From: JAJFJD01 sp965228695
GTDB lineage: Bacteria > Pseudomonadota > Alphaproteobacteria > UBA8366
Reading direction: 5' to 3'
Length of the DNA stretch: 64,000 bases
NCBI GenBank assembly: GCA_965228695.1
Contig: CBDDIB010000002.1
Span: 3,596,001-3,660,000, forward strand
Part shown: positions 16,682 through 25,225 of the stretch, piece by piece
How the letters are laid out: each line of letters opens with the position of its first letter
Position numbering within the stretch: position 1 is the stretch's first letter
Notes under the pieces: generated by a model
Databases searched by the model: none
Told to the model about the DNA's origin: nothing
The model's input: the letters and a program-made list of their open reading frames with translations, nothing else
Made by a program: the position numbers and the translations under genes

Positions 16682-16728
16682 CGGTCTTCGATCCAAAGGA
16701 ATGGCGCGAGTGCGCCTACACCGCCTAA
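16678..16728 (+). CDS. 16-codon frame, possible truncated gene
   Basis: Begins with ATG overlapping the previous stop and encodes MTVFDPKEWRECAYTA. The start resembles the beginning of longer phage-associated small proteins, so this may be a decayed remnant or a leader. Too short to assign. Confidence 0.25.
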   Translation: MTVFDPKEWRECAYTA

Positions 16729-16787
16729 GACAGGGCCCCTCTTCGGCCGGGCTTTTCTTTGCCCGCGAATCACGCTCTCCTGAGTGA

Positions 16788-17075
16788 ATGACGAGCCCTC
16801 CGACCCTGGCACAGGTTAGGGAGTACGGCGTCGACGTGTTCTGCTGGTGCAACCGTTGCAGTCACCATGCCGTCCTGCCGATCGGCGTCCTGATAGCGCA
16901 ATGCGGCGCCGCCACGCCGTTCCCCGCGGTTCACGGTCGGCTGTGTTGTCAGGTCTGCGGGACAAAGGACATCCACGCCCGGCCGAACTGGAAAGGCTTA
17001 GGTGTGGTTGCGCGGCACAATCCCCCGACTGCCGCTAAACCGGCGCGGAAGCGGGAACTCGTGCATGACGAGTGA
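16788..17075 (+). CDS. Small zinc-ribbon-like protein
   Basis: 95 residues with two cysteine pairs: FCWCNRC with a nearby HH, and CCQVCG. They are spaced about 35 residues apart, so a zinc ribbon is likely. A basic C-terminus (KPARKREL) could contact nucleic acid. Small proteins with this pattern are common in alphaproteobacterial phage islands. It is followed by an intrinsic terminator. Confidence 0.6.
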   Translation: MTSPPTLAQVREYGVDVFCWCNRCSHHAVLPIGVLIAQCGAATPFPAVHGRLCCQVCGTKDIHARPNWKGLGVVARHNPPTAAKPARKRELVHDE

Positions 17076-17187
17076 CATCGGCATCACGCGCAACCCGGCG
17101 CGCATGATCGAGACATAGTCGTCATAACACCGTAACCGCCGGAATTTATAAGATCGGCATACGTCATTCCGACAGCCTCCCTTTATG

Positions 17188-17210
17188 CCCCTGCTTCGGC
17201 GGGGGTTTTT
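17188..17210 (+). terminator. Intrinsic terminator (UUCG loop)
   Basis: CCCCTGC-TTCG-GCGGGGG followed by five T residues. Seven base pairs with a stable UUCG tetraloop. It ends the rightward element operon before the AT-rich cargo gene. Confidence 0.8.
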
Positions 17211-17271
17211 CTGTCACTATTGTTGCGTTTAGTATCATTGAAATTGCGTTCACTGATAGGTTGAGATTCGC

Positions 17272-18579
17272 ATGACTGACTTGGGCAGTATTCCGGATGA
17301 ACCTCTCCAAAGATTACCCACCGACCTTGCTTCCCTGACAATAGACGAAGAGAAATTTTCTCAACTAGAAATTATTGTCGAGGCGGCTCAGAGCGATGGC
17401 TCTATTTACGCAATTGAGCAGGGCTTTTATCAGATCGCTCCTGAATTCTTAGCCGATCCAGAAATGTGGGGCACGGTATTCGCTCCAGGAACTCTTGCAG
17501 CAATTGTTTTGCTAGTAAGAACGCGGATGGCATTTGACCAATGGCGAAGAAACAAAGTTGAAGACCGAACGGTTGATTCCAAAGACCAAAAAACCATTCA
17601 AGAAATTATTCACACAGTCAATTCCGAAGGCGCGAAAGCCATTCCGTACATCAAAGAGCACTGGCGTGAAGATCTTGAAGCCTCTCCAATCAGCTTAGTT
17701 TGTGATGCGCTCTTAAAACATCTCGAAGGTAAGCCTGATGAGGGAAATATCAGCTTCGTAAAATTTGAGAAACTGTATCCAAACAAATCAGCGGAGACAA
17801 AAGCCCTTGTAAACTTTCGGTTTGGTAAATCCCTGTCAGCAGTTGGCAAATTTAATGAAGCCGGTAGTTATTTTTTGAACGCCGTTAATTCTGATCGCCT
17901 ATCAAATCTCATTCGTGCACAAGCAGCCCGGGAGTTATGTAATGGGCTAACTCAGCATGCTTGGGAAAAGCCCCGCAATGCGAAGGGCTGGAATGAATTA
18001 ATCAAAATGACAGAACATCTCGGCGGCCTAATCGCTGATTCGAGGGCTGATTTGCAACCCCAATCTGACGAATTGGAATTCTTAGCTGCCAGCTGCGAGG
18101 AGTATTCCATTTTGGCAAAAGCCGGCGGAGACCCTTCGCCGACAGAACTTGAAGAGATAAGCAGAAATTTAGAAAGTCAACTTCACCTAAAAGAGACGAC
18201 CGCCCAAAACCGGCATACACAGCTTGCAGCCTGCTACCTTAGGGCCGGTGATCCGTTACATGCGTGCTCAATTGCTTCACAATTTGAAAACGATAAAGAT
18301 CGTGGTGATCTGGAACTAGCTCTGAACCAGGTAGTCAAAGCATTGGCATATGAAAAACTTTATGATTCGGATAAAGCTAAAGAGGCAATCGAAAAAGCGG
18401 ACCGTCATTTGAGTAATACGCGGACTTCTCGGTTCAGGCGTGTGGTTCGTTTCATCCACTCAAATTTGGATCCTGATACAAGTACGATCTCCAAATTTGG
18501 ATCTTATCTATGGGAATTTTATGGTCCGGCCCGAAATGTGAAGGCCTTTGTTCCCGAGCTACCTCATCTTCGAATATAA
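17272..18579 (+). CDS. Helical-repeat (TPR-like) cargo protein next to attR
   Basis: 435 residues. One hydrophobic stretch near residues 70-82 (PGTLAAIVLLVRTRMAF) could be a single membrane span. The rest is paired helices of TPR character, for example ALVNFRFGKSLSAVGKFNEA, QLAACYLRAGDPLHACSIAS and ALAYEKLYDSDKAKEAIEKA. The coding sequence is visibly AT-richer than its neighbours, pointing to separate acquisition. It has its own upstream region after a terminator and lies at the attR end, the usual site of swappable cargo in satellites and islands. A defence or stress role is plausible but unproven; no effector domain is seen. Confidence 0.7.
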   Translation: MTDLGSIPDEPLQRLPTDLASLTIDEEKFSQLEIIVEAAQSDGSIYAIEQGFYQIAPEFLADPEMWGTVFAPGTLAAIVLLVRTRMAFDQWRRNKVEDRTVDSKDQKTIQEIIHTVNSEGAKAIPYIKEHWREDLEASPISLVCDALLKHLEGKPDEGNISFVKFEKLYPNKSAETKALVNFRFGKSLSAVGKFNEAGSYFLNAVNSDRLSNLIRAQAARELCNGLTQHAWEKPRNAKGWNELIKMTEHLGGLIADSRADLQPQSDELEFLAASCEEYSILAKAGGDPSPTELEEISRNLESQLHLKETTAQNRHTQLAACYLRAGDPLHACSIASQFENDKDRGDLELALNQVVKALAYEKLYDSDKAKEAIEKADRHLSNTRTSRFRRVVRFIHSNLDPDTSTISKFGSYLWEFYGPARNVKAFVPELPHLRI

Positions 18580-18675
18580 GTTTGACCAATTGAAAGCGAT
18601 GCTCTTTCTGGTCACCCTATCGCCTTCTTCCAAAAGTTTATCCTATTTCACAGCGAAAGAGCAGAAGTTGTTGTG

Positions 18676-18688
18676 GGTAGAAACGTAG
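18676..18688 (+). repeat. Putative integrase arm-type site, right end
   Basis: GGTAGAAACGTAG, 56 bp inside attR, identical to 5432-5444 and in the same orientation. Surrounding DNA is very AT-rich, consistent with bending-protein sites at an attachment region. Confidence 0.5.
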
Positions 18689-18743
18689 TTAAAAAACAAT
18701 ATCAAAAATATATTATTAAATATCAGTTCTTTATAATGGTCAT

Positions 18744-18831
<88 letters not shown>

Positions 18832-19045
18832 ACCGACCGAATACGATGCCCCGCGCCCGAATCGGCGGGGCCGTTGAATCCGGAGCAGTCTCCTAGCACC
18901 TGACCCCGTCCGGCGTCCAGACGACGGGACGGCCGATGAAACGAATTTCTGGATATTTGTTTTGGAGGATCAATCACGCGGCGCTCGCGTGCGGACACGC
19001 GGCGCCGGGCAAGCCGGGCGCCGAAAGCCGGGACAATCGGCCGAA

Positions 19046-19354
19046 CTATGACCGCTGCAGGAACTCCACCCCGACATAGTCGGATTTGCGGCGAATGATC
19101 TCACACAGGAACGCCTCGCCGGCAGGGGTGTGCAGTTCGAAGAATTTCGGCAATGTCGACACGTCGGCCGACCGGAGACGGGCGCCCTTGCTGGAGATGT
19201 CGATGATATGACAGTCCAGTTCCTCGGTACCGCTGCCGAACGTGATATACGCGCCGACCCGGGCTTTCCGTCGTTCGGCTTCGCGCCGTTCGGCCAATCC
19301 CTCGCGGCCGTCGGCATACAGGCCGAAATTCCCTCTATCCGCATGATTTAACAT
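19046..19354 (-). CDS. PilZ domain protein
   Basis: 102 residues, essentially one PilZ domain. It has the arginine-rich RREAERRKARV segment that contacts c-di-GMP and the DISSKGAR motif (the D/NxSxxG signature). Cytoplasmic. A stand-alone PilZ protein is expected to relay c-di-GMP level to motility, polysaccharide or other surface outputs; no partner gene adjoins it. Confidence 0.85.
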   Translation of the reverse strand: MLNHADRGNFGLYADGREGLAERREAERRKARVGAYITFGSGTEELDCHIIDISSKGARLRSADVSTLPKFFELHTPAGEAFLCEIIRRKSDYVGVEFLQRS

Positions 19355-19666
19355 CGTAATGCACTCAATCGATAATGTTTTAGGTACATTTCAATTATTA
19401 AGGTTAACGGCGTGACCTTGCCATTTACTTAACAGTCGAGCGCACTCCAACCGCTTATATGCCCCGTGTGCCGGCCTTTTCAGGCATTCGGCCGCCCGAA
19501 TTTCTGCGATTCGGGCGGCGGCACGATCCCAGCGTCGTATTATATGCAGAATAAGGGCGATTTGTGGCCACAATTGGGCCTATTGCGGGGCAGGGATTCC
19601 GCGGGTTTGGGCCCGTTCGGCTTTGCCGGGTCGACGACTCCGTAAAAGATCTGTATCTCCTGCCGG
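19355..19666. other. 312-bp intergenic region between PilZ and hpnB
   Basis: Divergent promoter region. The first 90 bp are AT-rich beside the PilZ start; the remainder is GC-rich with GC-skewed direct and inverted short repeats (TTCGGGCGGC, GGCCGCCCGAA) but no long hairpin. No gene seen. Confidence 0.5.
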
Positions 19667-20857
19667 ATGCCGGTCTATGTGCTTTCAGGGCTCGCGCTCG
19701 CGTCCTTTGTGATCTGGATCTACCTGATCACGGCCCGCGGAGGATTTTGGCGAGCCCGCGAACGGCTGGACGGACCGCCGGATGATCTTGCCGCGTGGCC
19801 GGCCGTTGCCGCCCTGGTGCCGGCCCGAAACGAGGCGGAAGTACTCCGCCGGAGCCTTTCCTCCTTGCTGCAGCAGGACTATCCGGGCACGTTTCACGTC
19901 ATCCTGATCGACGACCACAGCGACGACGGGACCGCGGACATTGCCCGCGAAACGGCGATCGACCTGGGGCAGGAAGCGCGCCTGACCGTGATGCAGTCCG
20001 GCCCGCTGCCATCCGGATGGGCCGGCAAGGTCTGGGCGCTCGCGGAAGGCTTCAAGCAGGCGCCCGCCACGGTTCCGGACTACGAATACCTGTTCCTGAC
20101 GGACGCCGATATCGCGCATGACACGGCCAATTTGCGCCGTCTGGCCGCCATGGCGCGGTCGGCGGACCTCGATTTGGTCTCGCAGATGGTCGTCTTGGTA
20201 TCGGAAGGATTTTGGGCGCGCCTGTTGATTCCGGCATTCGTCCTGTTCTTTCAGAAGCTCTATCCCTTTGCCTGGGTGAACGATCCGGCGAAACGAACCG
20301 CCGCGGCCGCCGGCGGGTGTGTCCTGCTGGACCGGCGCGCCATCGAGCGTATCGGCGGGTTCCAGGGTCTGCATGACGCCCTGATCGACGATTGCACGCT
20401 GGCCGCCCTGATCAAACGGGCGGGCCGGGAAGGCGGCGGCCGGCTCTGGCTTGGCCTGACGACGGCGGCGGAGAGCCTGCGGCCGTATCACGGCCTCCAA
20501 GGGATCTGGCGGATGGTCGCCCGGTCCGCCTATACCCAGCTCGGCCGGTCGCCGGTCCTTTTGGCGGGCACCCTGCTCGGAATGGCGGTGATCTATTGGG
20601 TCCCGCCGATCGCAGTCCTATACGGATGGGTCTTCGGGGTAGAGTTGATTTTTGCACTGGGGGCGGTCGTGTGGGGGCTCATGATCTTGGCCTTCCTGCC
20701 GACCCTGCGGCTCTACAAACAGTCGATTCTGCTTGCCCCGCTGTTACCGCTGGCCGGGTTGATGTACAGCCTGATGACCCTGGATTCGGCCATTGCCCAT
20801 TGGCGCGGGCGGGGCGGGGCGTGGAAAGGCCGGGTTCGGTCAACGGCGAAAAGCTAG
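19667..20857 (+). CDS. hpnB: Hopanoid-associated glycosyltransferase HpnB
   Basis: 396 residues: an N-terminal membrane segment (about 2-22), a GT2 family A domain with PARNEAEVL, the DDHSDDGT metal/nucleotide-binding loop, a TDADIAH DxD motif and the acceptor-site DDCTLAALIK region, then three or four C-terminal membrane spans (about 295-375). This architecture is that of the HpnB family, linked to hopanoid biosynthesis in alphaproteobacteria; its precise acceptor is not established. No other hpn genes lie in the window, so the hopanoid link is family-based. Confidence 0.85.
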   Translation: MPVYVLSGLALASFVIWIYLITARGGFWRARERLDGPPDDLAAWPAVAALVPARNEAEVLRRSLSSLLQQDYPGTFHVILIDDHSDDGTADIARETAIDLGQEARLTVMQSGPLPSGWAGKVWALAEGFKQAPATVPDYEYLFLTDADIAHDTANLRRLAAMARSADLDLVSQMVVLVSEGFWARLLIPAFVLFFQKLYPFAWVNDPAKRTAAAAGGCVLLDRRAIERIGGFQGLHDALIDDCTLAALIKRAGREGGGRLWLGLTTAAESLRPYHGLQGIWRMVARSAYTQLGRSPVLLAGTLLGMAVIYWVPPIAVLYGWVFGVELIFALGAVVWGLMILAFLPTLRLYKQSILLAPLLPLAGLMYSLMTLDSAIAHWRGRGGAWKGRVRSTAKS

Positions 20858-21016
20858 TATTTTCAAATAACTATATATCTATGCCGGCTATTTTCCGTCG
20901 CCGGCGCGACCTGTGCATGTAGTACGAAAGTAATTACCCGGGTTAACCCGTTGTTACTAGTTTATTATTCCCAATTGACCAAATTTAGCAAAATGATTAC
21001 TACAATTTTAATAACT

Positions 21017-21046
21017 TTGTACCGAAGTTGTTAGAAAAAATATAAT
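21017..21046 (+). promoter_or_regulatory. Candidate sigma70-like promoter
   Basis: TTGTAC and TATAAT separated by 18 bp in a strikingly AT-rich stretch, 23 bp upstream of the secreted repeat protein ATG. The -10 box is a perfect consensus. Confidence 0.4.
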
Positions 21047-21068
21047 AGTGGTATCAGGAGTACTAGTG

Positions 21069-21917
21069 ATGAGAAACCAGGTATTGGCCTTTGCAGCGGC
21101 CGTCGCCATCATGTTCGGCGCGAGCGTTGCCAGCGCGACCGGCGGATACGGCAGCGGATATAATAAAAATTATAACGACAACTACAATTACAACAAAAAC
21201 TACAACGATAATCACAACGACAATTACAACAAGAATTACAATAAAAACTATAACGATAACTATAATAAGAACACGAACAACAATAACAGCATCAATAACA
21301 ACAACAGCACCGCCAAGGCGAAATCCAACGCCAACGCGAATGCAAACTCGAACTCGACGTCCAGTGCCAGTTCCACGGCGACGGGCGGCGACGCAACGGC
21401 CACGGCGACCGGCGGCAGCGCCACATCGAGCGCCGCCGGCGGCGAGGGCGGAAACGGCGGCGGCGGAGGTAACTCCAACGTCAACGTAGAAGGCGACGAC
21501 GTCGCTGCGTCCAGTGCCGCACCGGTCGCGCTGACCACCTCGAACGATACCTGCATGGGGTCAACCGGCCTCGGCGTGCAGGGCATGCAGTTCGGGTTCA
21601 GCGTTGGCTCCACGTGGACCGACTCCAACTGCATCATGCTCAAGAATTCCCGCGAGCTTAAGATGCAGGGCCACGACAAGGCCGCCAAGGCGCGCCTTTG
21701 CATGGACGACGACAATGCGATGGCGTTCGAGTTGGCCGGCGAGCCGTGCCCGCGGGCGCTCAAGTCCACGCAGAATGCGATCGCGACGCTCGGCGAGTGG
21801 AAGGCCGATTACGCGGCGACGCCTGCCGCCCAGACCGCCGCACTTCCCGGAGCCCCGAAAGCCAAGGCGACGAAAGCTGCCGTCGAAGTCAACGTAGATT
21901 TCGGCAACGACGAGTAA
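21069..21917 (+). CDS. Secreted Asn/Tyr/Lys-repeat low-complexity protein
   Basis: 282 residues. A clear Sec signal peptide (about 1-23, cleavage after ASVASA) is followed by about 45 residues built from YNKN and YNDN units, an Asn/Ser/Ala stretch, Ala/Thr/Gly repeats and a Gly-rich linker (to about 140). A folded C-terminal domain holds four cysteines (in DTCMGS, SNCIML, RLCMDD and EPCPR) that may pair as disulfides. The N-terminal repeats look suited to extended or fibrous assembly at the cell surface. No family name known to me. A GGAG ribosome-binding site supports the ATG at 21069; a strong terminator follows. Confidence 0.75.
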   Translation: MRNQVLAFAAAVAIMFGASVASATGGYGSGYNKNYNDNYNYNKNYNDNHNDNYNKNYNKNYNDNYNKNTNNNNSINNNNSTAKAKSNANANANSNSTSSASSTATGGDATATATGGSATSSAAGGEGGNGGGGGNSNVNVEGDDVAASSAAPVALTTSNDTCMGSTGLGVQGMQFGFSVGSTWTDSNCIMLKNSRELKMQGHDKAAKARLCMDDDNAMAFELAGEPCPRALKSTQNAIATLGEWKADYAATPAAQTAALPGAPKAKATKAAVEVNVDFGNDE

Positions 21918-21952
21918 GCACCGGCCATTTGGCCTTTGCCTGAGTGTACTGG

Positions 21953-21981
21953 CCGCTCCGCCGTTCGGCGGGGCGGTTTTT
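21953..21981 (+). terminator. Intrinsic terminator
   Basis: CCGCTCCGCC-GTTC-GGCGGGGCGG, a ten-pair stem, followed by TTTTT. It is 36 bp after the repeat-protein stop. Confidence 0.85.
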
Positions 21982-22208
21982 CTATGCGTGAACCGAACGG
22001 CCGGACGCCGTTTCGATTGGTTCCCGGGAATAGAGATCGGGACCACACCAGAAAATTGATGTGGTCCCGGGGCAGGTCAGGGGAGTTCCTAGGAGCGGGG
22101 AACTCTCGTACTGGGGAACGCTAGGATCGTATGACGGTCGGCACCGGATCGCGAATCACATCGCCTCACACATCCCGGAGCGCCATGAGAGGCCGAACCG
22201 GTTCCGGA

Positions 22209-22493
22209 CTAATCGTCGCCGTATCGATGGTGCCGCTTGTGATACCGGCCGTGATGCCCGCGGCGGTATCCATGCCCCCCATTGTGCCGATAGCCATGAT
22301 GCCGGTAGCCGTGATGCTTGTATTTGCCGTAGCCGTAGCCCGGGCCGTATTTGTATCCGCCGTGCCCGCCATGACCGCCATATCCACCGTGATAACCGTG
22401 GTAGTAATGACATCCGCTCAACAACAAGGCGCTGCCGACGATCGTGCCAAGCGCCACCAAACGGCGGCCGCGAAGAGATTGGACTTTCCACAT
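22209..22493 (-). CDS. Gly/His/Tyr-rich small lipoprotein
   Basis: 94 residues. A basic N-region, hydrophobic core and LLSGC lipobox (C28) predict a lipoprotein. The mature part is nearly all Gly, His, Tyr, Arg and Lys in short repeats (GGHGGHGGYKYG, then KHHGYRHHGYRH). Such composition can bind metal ions or interact with acidic polymers. Small His-rich lipoproteins of this sort recur in alphaproteobacteria without a defined role. Confidence 0.7.
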   Translation of the reverse strand: MWKVQSLRGRRLVALGTIVGSALLLSGCHYYHGYHGGYGGHGGHGGYKYGPGYGYGKYKHHGYRHHGYRHNGGHGYRRGHHGRYHKRHHRYGDD

Positions 22494-22635
22494 AGAACGA
22501 CCCTCCAGAAAACCGTCTCTTAGATGAATTAATTTCTACATTCATTATTAATAACATTTTTGCCTGTATTTTTACAGTAAAAAAGGCCTATGCCCGATTT
22601 TGGGCGGCGGCGGGATCGAAGCTGTTCGAATATCG

Positions 22636-22672
22636 AAAAAAATGACCCACGCGTGGGTGGTCGCGTGGGTCA
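22636..22672 (-). terminator. Intrinsic terminator of the DegP gene
   Basis: On the minus strand an 11-bp inverted repeat (TGACCCACGCG / CGCGTGGGTCA, 8-nt loop) is followed by seven T residues. It lies 64 bp beyond the protease stop. Confidence 0.85.
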
Positions 22673-22735
22673 GTTATATAGTCTCGGGGGAGAGAGAGAC
22701 TATGGGTGTCTATCGTGGAGGGTGTCTAAACCTAA

Positions 22736-24286
22736 TCATGCCTTTCGCAGCGGGAGAGCGACGAAGCGTTGGTCCGCTTCCTTGCGAACCAGAAGCAACA
22801 CGGCCTTCCGAGACGAGCGGCCGGCCGCCTCGATCTTCGTGGCAACGTCCTTCGGCGAAGCGACAGGCTCGTTGCCGACTTCGACGATCACGTCGCCCGC
22901 AGAGAGACCTTTGGCCGCGGCCTTGCTCTGCGGATGGACGGTCGTAATGACCACGCCGTTGACGTCATCGGTGATGTTGAAGCGATCGCGGGTCACCGGG
23001 TCGAGCGCCTGCAGCCGCATGCCGAGCAGGAGTTTTTTCGATTGCTCGGCGGACGCCACCTGCTTCGGTCCGGGGCGGAGGCCCACCTTGACCGACACGG
23101 TGCGCTCTTCACCTTTCCGCAGCAGCGTCAGCTTGGCGGTCTTGCCCGGCTTCACGGCGGCCACCAGACGCGGCAGCGTCTGGACCGAGGAAACCTTCTC
23201 GCCGTTCACGCCGACGATCAAATCGCCCCGCCGCACCCCGGCCGCATCGGCCGGGCTCTCGGCGGTCACCTTGGAGACGAGGGCGCCCTTGGCCTCTTCG
23301 AGGCCCAGGCTGGACGCCACATCCTCGGTAACGGCCTGGATTTGAACGCCGAGCCAGCCGCGCTCGACATTGCCACTATCCTTGAGCTGCGCGATAACAT
23401 CACCGGCCGTCGAGGCCGGGATGGCGAAGCCGATCCCAACGCTGCCGCCGGTCGGTGAGAAGATCGCGGTGTTCACGCCGATCACCTCGCCCTTCGTGTT
23501 GAAGGCCGGGCCACCGGAATTACCGCGGTTGATCGGCGCGTCGATCTGAATGAAGTCGTCATAGGGACCCTGGCCGATGCTGCGGTGGTGCGCCGAGATG
23601 ATACCGGCGGTCACCGTATGGCCGAGGCCGAACGGGTTGCCGATCGTCACGACCCAATCGCCGACTTTCGGCTTCTCGGTACCGCTGAAGCTGACATGGG
23701 GCAGGTCTTTACCCGCGTCGATTTTCAATAGCGCCAGGTCGGTCAGGGAATCGCGTCCAATCAGTTCGGCCTCATGCGTCTTGCCGTCCTTCATCTTCAC
23801 GACGATCTCGGCCGCGCCGCGCACCAGGTGATCGTTGGTCACGATGTAGCCTGCGGGATCGACGATGAAGCCGGAGCCGCTGCCGATTTGGCGCTGCGAC
23901 GGGCCGCGAGGCGTGCCCGGCGTGTCGCCGCCATGGGGCTGGCCGAATTGCCGCATACGGTCCTCACCGAAGAAGCGGCGCAAGAATTCTTCCATCCCGT
24001 CGGGATGGCGGGACGACGAGTTACTGTCGCCCATCTGGGCGATGGCAGGTCCTTTTTGCGTCACTTGAATGCTGACGACAGCGGGGCTGACCCGCTCGAT
24101 TACGCTTGAGAAGCTGAAGGGAGCCGGCAGGGCAGCCTGGGATTGCACGACCTTTTCCGGGCTTTTCGCCCGCACCGGGTTGTCACCGACAACAGTCGCG
24201 CCGTAACCGGCCAGAACCAAAATGCCGACCGTCGCCAAGAGGCCACCGGACTTCCACGTGCCGGGACGCATCGCTTTGGGGATCAT
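22736..24286 (-). CDS. DegP/HtrA-type periplasmic serine protease (Do family)
   Basis: 516 residues from the ATG at 24286, which follows a GAAGGAG ribosome-binding site. An N-terminal signal or anchor (about 11-32) exports it to the periplasm. The trypsin-like domain shows the triad H153 (TNDHLV), D183 (SLTDLALL) and S257 (GNSGGP). Two PDZ domains follow at about 295-385 and 410-505. It degrades or refolds misfolded envelope proteins. The histidine context TNDHL differs from the usual TNNHV by one residue. Monocistronic. Confidence 0.95.
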   Translation of the reverse strand: MIPKAMRPGTWKSGGLLATVGILVLAGYGATVVGDNPVRAKSPEKVVQSQAALPAPFSFSSVIERVSPAVVSIQVTQKGPAIAQMGDSNSSSRHPDGMEEFLRRFFGEDRMRQFGQPHGGDTPGTPRGPSQRQIGSGSGFIVDPAGYIVTNDHLVRGAAEIVVKMKDGKTHEAELIGRDSLTDLALLKIDAGKDLPHVSFSGTEKPKVGDWVVTIGNPFGLGHTVTAGIISAHHRSIGQGPYDDFIQIDAPINRGNSGGPAFNTKGEVIGVNTAIFSPTGGSVGIGFAIPASTAGDVIAQLKDSGNVERGWLGVQIQAVTEDVASSLGLEEAKGALVSKVTAESPADAAGVRRGDLIVGVNGEKVSSVQTLPRLVAAVKPGKTAKLTLLRKGEERTVSVKVGLRPGPKQVASAEQSKKLLLGMRLQALDPVTRDRFNITDDVNGVVITTVHPQSKAAAKGLSAGDVIVEVGNEPVASPKDVATKIEAAGRSSRKAVLLLVRKEADQRFVALPLRKA

Positions 24287-24527
24287 GAAGGCACTCCTTC
24301 TGTAAATCGTCCGAAAGGGGTTACCGGAGCAGCCGCACGGCGGGGGCAAGTGATAGAGAAGGGGAGAAGAAAAGCCGCACAACCGCCCCGGTATGCGACA
24401 CACCCTACCGATCCCAGACTTACGCCCCGATTTCCGCTACCTTACAAAGAAGTAAGGTTGGGACAGGGCGGCTCCCGATCTCGCCGTGGAACGTCGTAAT
24501 CCACCTCAGCGGAATGGGATGTATTGG

Positions 24528-25097
24528 ATGCCCCGTATCACCGAAATCGACCTAAGCAGCCTGCCGCAACCGCTGCTTGACGTTCTCGAGGATCGCCGCC
24601 GCGCAACCGGCGAGCCCACCTGGCAGAAGGTGGCGGGTCACCGGCCGCGGCAACTCGGCCATATTCTTGATCTAATGGGGAGTTTCGCCGAAGACAGCGT
24701 TCTCCCGAAGCGGCTCCGCGAACTCATCGTCGTGACCGTCTCGAAAGCGAACGACTGCACCCATTGCGTCGGCCGCCATTCGACGCGGCTGTACGACGCC
24801 GGGCTGCCCCATGCGGTGATCGACGCCATCCTGGATCCCGACTGTCCGGGGCTTACCGATGCCGAACGGTCGGTGCGGGATTACGCCGTCGCCCTTTCGG
24901 CGGACGCGAATAAGGTGCGCGATGCCGTTTTCGATGGTTTGCGCGCCCATTTCGACGAGGCGCAGATCGTCGAGATCACCCTGCTCGCCACGCTGGCGGG
25001 GTTCTTCAACGCCTTCAACAACGTCATGCAGGTGGAATTGGACCCATCGCACAGGGCCGCGCTGGCGGCACAGCGCGATCGGGAAGCGGCAGAGTAG
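24528..25097 (+). CDS. AhpD/carboxymuconolactone decarboxylase-family peroxidase-like protein
   Basis: 189 residues, all-helical AhpD-like fold. The active CxxC pair is C77/C80 in NDCTHCVGRH, with H84, matching the alkylhydroperoxidase signature. It probably reduces peroxides or a partner thiol protein; the natural partner is unknown. An ATG three codons upstream (24519) is an alternative start. It converges on the crotonase gene across a large inverted repeat. Confidence 0.85.
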   Translation: MPRITEIDLSSLPQPLLDVLEDRRRATGEPTWQKVAGHRPRQLGHILDLMGSFAEDSVLPKRLRELIVVTVSKANDCTHCVGRHSTRLYDAGLPHAVIDAILDPDCPGLTDAERSVRDYAVALSADANKVRDAVFDGLRAHFDEAQIVEITLLATLAGFFNAFNNVMQVELDPSHRAALAAQRDREAAE

Positions 25098-25116
25098 GGA
25101 ACACTCCGGCGTCGGG

Positions 25117-25194
25117 GGATTCCCGCTTTCGCGGGAATGACGCGATTGGCTGACCCTAGAATCCCAAGTGTCATTCCCGCGAAAGCGGGAATCC
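25117..25194. repeat. 25-bp perfect inverted repeat (REP-like) between convergent genes
   Basis: The arm GGATTCCCGCTTTCGCGGGA plus ATGAC (25117-25141) is repeated in perfect inversion at 25170-25194 with 28 bp between. Each arm also contains its own TCCCGC/GCGGGA palindrome. This matches the widespread ATTCCCGC...GCGGGAAT class of dispersed repeats and probably works as a bidirectional terminator between the two convergent genes. Confidence 0.85.
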
Positions 25195-25225
25195 AGACTT
25201 GGTTCGCATATGCCTAATCGTCGCT

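Noticed and set aside
21130..21330. CRISPR-like repetition
   Set aside because: Short codon-level repeats within a coding sequence, no constant spacer or repeat unit.
21091..21489. Thr/Ile-rich plus-strand frame
   Set aside because: Alternate frame through the YNKN repeats, which are open in more than one frame.
22131..22523. Plus-strand frame rich in Val, Ala and Met
   Set aside because: Antisense of the Gly/His-rich lipoprotein; composition follows from the repeats.
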